The position numbers were made by a program, and so were the translations under genes. The notes under the pieces were generated by a model. It searched no databases. It worked only from the letters and a program-made list of their open reading frames with translations, and was not told where the DNA came from. Source: Verrucomicrobiota bacterium (GTDB lineage Bacteria; Verrucomicrobiota; Verrucomicrobiae; Chthoniobacterales; UBA10450). From it: a DNA stretch of 6,554 nt. Positions 1 to 4,052 of the stretch are shown piece after piece (the stretch's first letter is position 1; each line of letters opens with the position of its first letter). The stretch lies in contig QHOZ01000060.1 of NCBI GenBank assembly GCA_003219495.1, positions 15,990 through 22,543 on the forward strand, given 5' to 3'.

Positions 1-292
1 TGCCGAGATTGTGCGGCAAAATCACGAGCGAACCCTTTGCGATCGCCGTCGCATTCGCGCCCGCTTCAACGACCACGCCCGCGCCTTCCATTCCTGGGAC
101 CGCCGGGATTTCGCGGCGACCGGGATATTTTCCTTCGATTGCGTTGATGTCGGCCGGATTGACCGGTGCCGCGCGCATTTCGACCACCACTTCGTCCGCG
201 CCCGCTTTCGGCCACGGCTCGGTTTTTATTTGTAGAACGTCCGCCGGTTTTCCGTGCGTTTCGTAAACAACAACCTTAATAGTCTCGCTCAT
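1..292 (-). CDS. Partial medium-chain reductase, enoyl-thioester (MECR/Etr1-like) or quinone oxidoreductase type
   Basis: This is the N-terminal 97 residues of a zinc-free medium-chain dehydrogenase/reductase; the rest lies beyond the left edge. The visible part is the GroES-like substrate-side domain. Residues 41-50 read AAPVNPADIN, followed by EGKYPG (53-58) and IPAVPGMEGAGVVVEAG (62-78). This series matches mitochondrial-type 2-enoyl thioester reductases, which use NADPH to reduce trans-2-enoyl thioesters. Tyr56 sits where that family has its catalytic tyrosine. The zinc-binding residues of alcohol dehydrogenases are absent. The sequence ends at LPHNLG, just before the point where MECR proteins continue with a TW pair. 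The ATG at 292-290 gives a normal family N-terminus (MSETIKVVVYETHGKP). No clear Shine-Dalgarno precedes it, and the next gene starts two bases away on the other strand. The Rossmann cofactor domain is not visible, so a generic quinone reductase is the main alternative. Confidence 0.8.
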   Translation of the reverse strand, partial: MSETIKVVVYETHGKPADVLQIKTEPWPKAGADEVVVEMRAAPVNPADINAIEGKYPGRREIPAVPGMEGAGVVVEAGANATAIAKGSLVILPHNLG

Positions 293-297
293 CGATG
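290..297. other. Palindrome CATCGATG holding two divergent start codons
   Basis: The 8-base perfect palindrome contains the ATG of the minus-strand reductase (292-290) and the ATG of the plus-strand CDF transporter (295-297). Only two bases separate the start codons. Neither ATG has a recognisable Shine-Dalgarno upstream. Each gene's promoter must therefore lie inside the other gene's first codons, unless a start is misplaced or the transcripts are leaderless. Confidence 0.6.
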
Positions 298-1200
298 AAT
301 TCGGCGTCGCATCCTCAACCGACTGCGAGAAGTCTGCAAACCGGCGCACGCCTCGCGCTCATCGGTTTGTTTGTGAACATTGCGTTCGCGATCATCAAGA
401 TTCTTGGCGGAGTTTTCGGCAACGCTTACGCGTTGATTGCTGACGGAATGGAATCCGTGCTCGATGTCGCCGGTTCGCTTGTGATTTGGGGCGGACTACG
501 GTTCGCGGCGCGGCCGCCGGACGCCACTCACCCTTACGGTCACGGCAAGGCCGAACCGCTCACTGCCGTTTTCGTTGCGTGCATTGTCTTGCTCGCGGCG
601 GTCGGAATCGCAATCGAAAGCGCGCGCACGATGTTTTTAGCGCATTCAGAGCCGGCGAAATTCACGCTGCTTATTTTGCTGAGTGTTGTCGTCGTGAAGG
701 AATCGCTTTTTCGTTACGTCTTGCGTTTCGGGCGCGCCGCCGAAAGCATGGCGATCGAAGGCGATGCCTGGCGTCATCGCGCGGACGTTTTGAGTTCAAT
801 CGCCGCGTTCATTGGAATTTCAATCGCACTGATCGGCGGCGAGAAATGGCGGAGCGCGGACAATTGGGCGGCGATTTTTGTGTGCTTTGTCATCGGCGGT
901 ATTGGCGTTCGACTGTTGCGTCCCGCGCTTTACGAAATTCTCGATACTGCGCCGCGCGGGGAGATCGTCAATCAAGTCCGCGCATCGGCCGCCTCGGTTC
1001 CCGGTGTTGTGCAGATCGATAAGAGCTTTGTCCGGAAAATGGGACTCAGCTTCTATGTCGATCTTCACGTGGAAGTGGATGGAAATATTTCCGTTCGCGA
1101 AGGGCATGACATCGCGCACGAAGTGAAGCGCGCCATTCAAAAAGGCGATCCGCGGATTGCCGATGTGCTCGTCCACATCGAGCCGGCGAAAAATCTGTAG
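295..1200 (+). CDS. Cation diffusion facilitator (CDF) family metal/proton antiporter
   Basis: This complete 301-residue inner-membrane transporter should export a divalent metal ion in exchange for protons. Its layout is that of the family: a short polar N-terminus, about six membrane helices between residues 20 and 210, and a soluble C-terminal dimer domain (about 220-301). The helix 2 motif is ADGMESVLDV (49-58). The loop signature HPYGHGKAE (79-87) is a CDF hallmark. Helix 5 begins DAWRHRADVLSS (157-168). Aligned to YiiP, the transport site positions are Glu53, Asp57, Arg160 and Asp164. Zinc transporters usually have Asp, Asp, His and Asp there. The substrate may therefore not be zinc. 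The ATG at 295 is the first possible start after an in-frame TAG at 280-282, but no good ribosome binding site is seen. The TAG stop lies in the left arm of an inverted repeat. Family assignment is secure; the metal is unknown. Confidence 0.95.
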   Translation: MNSASHPQPTARSLQTGARLALIGLFVNIAFAIIKILGGVFGNAYALIADGMESVLDVAGSLVIWGGLRFAARPPDATHPYGHGKAEPLTAVFVACIVLLAAVGIAIESARTMFLAHSEPAKFTLLILLSVVVVKESLFRYVLRFGRAAESMAIEGDAWRHRADVLSSIAAFIGISIALIGGEKWRSADNWAAIFVCFVIGGIGVRLLRPALYEILDTAPRGEIVNQVRASAASVPGVVQIDKSFVRKMGLSFYVDLHVEVDGNISVREGHDIAHEVKRAIQKGDPRIADVLVHIEPAKNL

Positions 1201-1248
1201 GTGACGCCGCTAACGTCTCGATTGGGAAGCAAACTGCTTCCCCTACAG
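1195..1248. repeat. Nested inverted repeat spanning both convergent stop codons
   Basis: CTGTAG at 1195-1200 and its reverse complement CTACAG at 1243-1248 bracket the gap between two converging genes. Inside them is the perfect 8-base hairpin at 1224-1242. The TAG stop of the CDF gene is the end of the left outer arm, and the TAG stop of the minus-strand nucleosidase-like gene is the start of the right outer arm. The arrangement resembles a small dispersed palindromic element, but only one copy is in this window, so repetition in the genome is not shown. Confidence 0.4.
1224..1242. terminator. Hairpin between convergent genes, possible bidirectional terminator
   Basis: GGGAAGCA (1224-1231), a three-base AAC loop and TGCTTCCC (1235-1242) form a perfect 8-bp stem. 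It lies 24 bases after the CDF stop codon and directly against the stop codon of the converging gene. On the plus strand a short T run (GTTTTC) follows several bases later rather than immediately. The other strand has no T tail, so the terminator call is moderate. Confidence 0.5.
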
Positions 1249-1932
1249 TTTTCGAATCAGCGTCACGATTGCGTCGGTCAGCTTCGTGCGTGCGCCTGCG
1301 ATTGCGCGGCCGAACCGCATAAGCCGGGGAATCGCCGCGGGCTCTCTTAATATATAGGCGAGCAGCCGCCCGTAGTTGGCGCGCTGACGTTCAATGTCGA
1401 ACAAGATCGACATCGGTGCCGGAAATGGCTCGCTCGGAGAATCGCTGATTGCGCGCAGGGAAATTAATCGAATGTCGTGCGCATCGCACGCAGCGGCGAT
1501 CCCACCCGTTTCCATATCCACCGCGGTTGCGCCGGAAGCGCGCGCGATCTCATTTCGTTCATCGATTGAATCGACGATCGATGTCGACGTGAACAGTTTT
1601 GCGCGCCGCGCGTGCTCTTTGGACAAAATTTGCGCTGCCTGTGCGGTCAACTGAGGATCCGAGAAATTCTCCGCGAGAATCAAATCGCCGGTGTGCAATT
1701 CATTGGTCACCGCGCCGGCGAATCCTGCGCTGATAATAAAATCCGGCCGCGCCTTGTGAACGAGAAGCTCGAGCCGCTCACTGCAATGTTTCGCGCCCAC
1801 TCCGGTATGCACGATCGCGAGTTCACGGTTAGCGATCTCGCCAAAGATCAATTCGCCGGCGCGATGCTTCGAATTGAGCGCGCGGAGCAGGTCCGAACTT
1901 TCCGACCGTAACGCGAAAGTGATGCCGATCAT
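1243..1932 (-). CDS. Nucleoside phosphorylase-superfamily protein, MTA/SAH nucleosidase-like
   Basis: This 229-residue protein belongs to the PNP/UDP phosphorylase superfamily, whose members split glycosidic bonds of nucleosides. Against E. coli MTA/SAH nucleosidase, Glu11 (in ALRSES, 7-12) matches catalytic Glu12. Met140-Glu141 (in AVDMETGG) matches the ribose-binding Met173-Glu174, and Asp164 (in RAISDSP) matches the purine-protonating Asp197. SAGFAGAV (68-75) and GDLILAE (82-88) are the expected glycine-rich core and following strand. The Asp suggests a purine-type substrate, but hopanoid-associated phosphorylases and futalosine hydrolase are relatives with similar motifs. The exact substrate is not settled. 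The C-terminus has an extra basic helical stretch (about 196-229). Its ATG overlaps the TGA of the preceding anti-sigma-like gene (ATGA), and no ribosome binding site is visible, which fits translational coupling. It appears to be the last gene of the minus-strand unit. Confidence 0.85.
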   Translation of the reverse strand: MIGITFALRSESSDLLRALNSKHRAGELIFGEIANRELAIVHTGVGAKHCSERLELLVHKARPDFIISAGFAGAVTNELHTGDLILAENFSDPQLTAQAAQILSKEHARRAKLFTSTSIVDSIDERNEIARASGATAVDMETGGIAAACDAHDIRLISLRAISDSPSEPFPAPMSILFDIERQRANYGRLLAYILREPAAIPRLMRFGRAIAGARTKLTDAIVTLIRKL

Positions 1933-2588
1933 TGCGCGCTGACGATGCGCACCTGAAGAATAGTTTTTTCGCCAGAGGCCGGCGGCGGCGGTGATTCGGT
2001 GCCGCCAATTTTCTTCATCGCTGCGCGAAACTCATCCAATCGCCCGCTTGGAATTTCGGCGAAGATCAAAATACCATGCTCGTCGGCCAAACCTTTCGTG
2101 CCAGTACCGCCGAAGGCTGTTGCTTGATCGACAATTGTATTCGCGAGCGCGTTTTGTTTGGCGAGCGGTGCGATGAACTTGATCTCTTCAACGTCCAGAC
2201 TCGGGGTCGGCAAAGCGACTGCTGCGGTGCGCGCCAAAGTTTGCGCCAGATCGGTGCGATTTCGTTCGATGCTGCTTTGTTTCTGTTTCTTGTCTCGCAT
2301 AAAGCCGATCGCGTAAATCCCGAAGAGCACGTTCATGAATACGAGAAGGGCGAACGCGATTCCGACCCGGCGCGCGAGCACTGCGCCGCGCTGTTGCACC
2401 GCCGGATCATCGGCTCCGACGATTTCACGCGAAGCAGATCCCGAGTCGCGCATTTCCGAATGAATCCCCCTCGCGACGCGGAGTTCCTGTCGCAGCTCCG
2501 CGTTCGACATCAATTGTTCTTCCAACTGAGAACGCTCAGTGGCCGACAATTTGCCGTCCAAATAATCGAAGAGCTTGTCCGGATTCAT
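1929..2588 (-). CDS. Single-pass anti-sigma-factor-like membrane protein without zinc-finger residues
   Basis: The 219-residue protein starts with a short helical domain (FDYLDGKLSATERSQLEEQL, 7-26). That domain resembles the N-terminus of anti-sigma factors that hold ECF sigma factors at the inner membrane. The His and Cys residues of zinc-containing versions are absent. One membrane helix follows at about 74-96 (VGIAFALLVFMNVLFGIYAIGF), then a charged stretch. The C-terminal periplasmic part is about 120 residues. It holds a strand-helix pattern GILIFAEIPSGRLDEFRAAM (172-191) and ends in a proline-rich turn and the strand TILQVRIVSA. I chose ATG 2588 over a TTG at 2603 because GGAAG sits five bases before the ATG. 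No sigma factor gene lies next to it, so the partner, and even the anti-sigma role, are inferred from the N-terminal pattern. The stop overlaps the next gene's start. Confidence 0.6.
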   Translation of the reverse strand: MNPDKLFDYLDGKLSATERSQLEEQLMSNAELRQELRVARGIHSEMRDSGSASREIVGADDPAVQQRGAVLARRVGIAFALLVFMNVLFGIYAIGFMRDKKQKQSSIERNRTDLAQTLARTAAVALPTPSLDVEEIKFIAPLAKQNALANTIVDQATAFGGTGTKGLADEHGILIFAEIPSGRLDEFRAAMKKIGGTESPPPPASGEKTILQVRIVSAQ

Positions 2589-2593
2589 TTCAG

Positions 2594-2598
2594 CTTCC
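2594..2598 (-). promoter_or_regulatory. Ribosome binding site GGAAG deciding the anti-sigma-like start
   Basis: GGAAG on the minus strand lies five bases ahead of ATG 2588-2586. It falls inside the coding region if the alternative TTG at 2603 were used. This supports the shorter 219-residue product. Confidence 0.5.
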
Positions 2599-2631
2599 GA
2601 CAATCGTGGCGCGAGGCAGGCCCGCCCGCAA

Positions 2632-3207
2632 TCACGAGATTTCGTAGCCGATCGGTTTGAACTTGTAATTGTTCGACATCTCCGCCGAGCACGCGGTCAA
2701 GGCGACGACCAAATCCATTTCCGCGCGCAGCACGATTGCCTCGCCCGCCTTCGAGCGCGGCGGCAAGATCGACAACTTCCCGTCCGGCGCGACCTCCACG
2801 TTCATGAAAATGTTGAACGTGGTCGGAATCGAATCCCGTGCGATATCGAAATCGGCGAGCGCTTTGGATAAGTTCTCCAGACAGCTCGGATGATAATTTT
2901 TTTCGCGATAGATGATCTGGAACGTTTCCGGGCTGCATGGCGTCAGTAAAAAATCGTGACGGCCGACATCATCTGCGACAATTGTCATCATCGGTCGACT
3001 GCGATTTGAGTAGAGAATGTGGCCGGTCGTCAGATAAATGCTGTTCGCGTAATCGATGCTCCGACCCGACGAAAGCCATTCGGATTTATCGTCGCGAGCG
3101 AACGCGACGAAATCCGCCACCTGCTCGCCTTCAAGATCGACAACGCGTAAAGATTGACCTTTGCGGAATTCGAATGCGGTGCCGGTTTGGGGTTTTAGTA
3201 TCTGCAT
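2632..3207 (-). CDS. DUF1989 / urea carboxylase-associated family protein
   Basis: This complete 191-residue cytoplasmic protein belongs to the family long labelled 'urea carboxylase-associated'. Characterised members (CgdA/CgdB) form a carboxyguanidine deiminase that works with guanidine carboxylase. Recognisable blocks are GEQVADFVAF (27-36), LTPCS (88-92), HPSCLENL (106-113), SIPTTFNIFMNV (126-137), LPPRSKAGE (148-156) and the strongly conserved RAEMDLVVALTACSAEMSNN (161-180). Cys91, His106, Cys109 and Cys173 are candidate metal or catalytic residues. Here it is a single copy without a partner paralogue or a biotin carboxylase. Instead it follows a YqcI/YcgG hydroxylase gene by 70 bases. 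That makes a deiminase- or lyase-like step on a guanidino compound plausible but unproven. The ATG at 3207 is preceded by a very strong purine-rich ribosome binding site. The stop is 43 bases before the next gene's ATG. Confidence 0.9.
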   Translation of the reverse strand: MQILKPQTGTAFEFRKGQSLRVVDLEGEQVADFVAFARDDKSEWLSSGRSIDYANSIYLTTGHILYSNRSRPMMTIVADDVGRHDFLLTPCSPETFQIIYREKNYHPSCLENLSKALADFDIARDSIPTTFNIFMNVEVAPDGKLSILPPRSKAGEAIVLRAEMDLVVALTACSAEMSNNYKFKPIGYEIS

Positions 3208-3267
3208 CTTCCTCTACCTCTTCCTCTGAACTTCTTAATTAGAGCGAAGACGAAAAGGAAGAGGAAG
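3208..3267 (-). promoter_or_regulatory. Purine-rich ribosome binding site with an upstream complementary segment
   Basis: Minus-strand bases 3227-3208 read AGAGGAAGAGGTAGAGGAAG directly before the DUF1989 ATG, giving repeated AGAGGA Shine-Dalgarno motifs. Upstream in the same transcript, 3267-3257 reads CTTCCTCTTCC. It can pair with GGAAGAGG continuously, or with GGAAGAG-GAAG if a few bases bulge out. The loop would be about 30 bases. Folding would hide the ribosome binding site, while ribosomes ending the upstream gene (stop at 3280-3278) could open it. The complementarity is visible; the regulatory role is inferred. Confidence 0.4.
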
Positions 3268-3277
3268 CGAAAGAGAT

Positions 3278-3964
3278 TCAGTGTCCGAACGGACATTTCG
3301 CCGTTTCCGGAAAAGGCGCCACCCAATTCCGCGCAACTTCGCGTCCGGAATATTGACGCGCTTCCGACTGGTCGCCGAAGTCGCTCAGCATTGGATTGAT
3401 GCTGCCTTGAAGAGCGACCTCACGCGCGCGGATTGCCTCCTGCATCCGTTTCCATTTTTGCTCGGTGCGCAGTCGTTCGAATTGCTCGTGCGGATTGAAG
3501 ACCAAGGTCGGCCAAGGAAAACGCCGCGAGGATCGCGAGCTGTTCGCGTGCAATCCGATCACGTACAACGCTTCACCGGCAAAGCTGAATGAGAAACGCG
3601 CATTGGTGGGATCGGCGCTTACTCTTTCGCTCCACTTCGACCGGTCAACCTCGTGAAGTCGCCGCAGTTGAAGCCACAAGCAGGTTTCAAATTCTGTCTC
3701 CGTTAGATCGAGCGGGCGAGCAAACATCGCCACGAAACTCGGAAATTTGTTGATCCTCGCCGAACGCGCGAAATCACGAAGCGCTTCGGACAGACTTTCG
3801 GTCGCTTCCCTCGTTCCCATCTCGTCGAATTCCGCGATTCGAATCGCGTCCTCATTCAAGGCCGCTTTTGCCCCAAGACACGTAAATTCCGGGCGCATTA
3901 TTAGTTTGCGAAACGCCGTCTGCGCTTCGGCCGAGAAATGATTGTCCCTGGAAATCCCTTTCAT
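3278..3964 (-). CDS. YqcI/YcgG family protein, GntA/DcsA-like presumed heme-dependent N-hydroxylase
   Basis: The 228-residue protein matches the YqcI/YcgG family along its whole length. Studied members (GntA of guanitoxin, DcsA of D-cycloserine, AglA) are heme enzymes that hydroxylate guanidino nitrogens of arginine or arginine-derived compounds. Visible blocks are FTCLGAKAAL (27-36), LWLQLRRLHEVD (96-107), FSFAGEALYVIGLHANSSR (126-144), RRFPWPTLVFNPHEQFERLR (147-166), ALQGSINPMLSDFGDQSEAR (184-203) and a C-terminal CPFGH (224-228). His139, His159 and Cys224 are conserved-looking candidates for heme or active-site roles; I cannot say which is the ligand. The ATG at 3964 is the only canonical start, because the upstream open frame to a TGA near 4069 contains no ATG, GTG or TTG. 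It has no strong Shine-Dalgarno. The gene heads the minus-strand unit and is divergent from the AsmA/TamB-like gene. Its substrate is unknown. Confidence 0.87.
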   Translation of the reverse strand: MKGISRDNHFSAEAQTAFRKLIMRPEFTCLGAKAALNEDAIRIAEFDEMGTREATESLSEALRDFARSARINKFPSFVAMFARPLDLTETEFETCLWLQLRRLHEVDRSKWSERVSADPTNARFSFSFAGEALYVIGLHANSSRSSRRFPWPTLVFNPHEQFERLRTEQKWKRMQEAIRAREVALQGSINPMLSDFGDQSEARQYSGREVARNWVAPFPETAKCPFGH

Positions 3965-4038
3965 CCCGTAAATACTTCGCGCTTCGACCGCGCGATAGCC
4001 GTCTTCCCGGCCCGATTTGCGCTTTTCGCTGGGGCGGT

Positions 4039-4043
4039 GGAGG
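4039..4043 (+). promoter_or_regulatory. Shine-Dalgarno GGAGG for the AsmA/TamB-like gene
   Basis: GGAGG lies nine bases before GTG 4053-4055. An in-frame TAA at 4044-4046 rules out any longer start, so this motif and the stop fix the gene's N-terminus. A nearer ATG at 4046 is out of frame and only two bases from the motif. Confidence 0.75.
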
Positions 4044-4052
4044 TAATGCGTC

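Noticed and set aside
9..266. Plus-strand open frames over the left edge
   Set aside because: The minus strand encodes the conserved reductase N-terminus here; the plus frames are low-complexity shadows.
486..1022. 178-codon plus-strand open frame inside the CDF gene
   Set aside because: The overlapping frame has clear CDF motifs through its whole length. This one is Arg/His-rich with no membrane helices or known pattern.
2586..2603. TTG start at 2603 for the anti-sigma-like gene
   Set aside because: The ATG at 2588 has GGAAG at five bases' spacing and begins at the usual family N-terminus; the TTG has no such site.
2076..2660. 194-codon plus-strand open frame
   Set aside because: It is antisense to the anti-sigma-like gene, has a low-complexity Arg/Cys-rich translation, and runs into the DUF1989 gene. 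The minus-strand genes have recognisable motifs, so this is a shadow.
3965..4052. N-terminal extension of the hydroxylase into the divergent gap
   Set aside because: The frame is open for about 100 bases but contains no ATG, GTG or TTG before a TGA near 4069, and family members begin near the chosen ATG.
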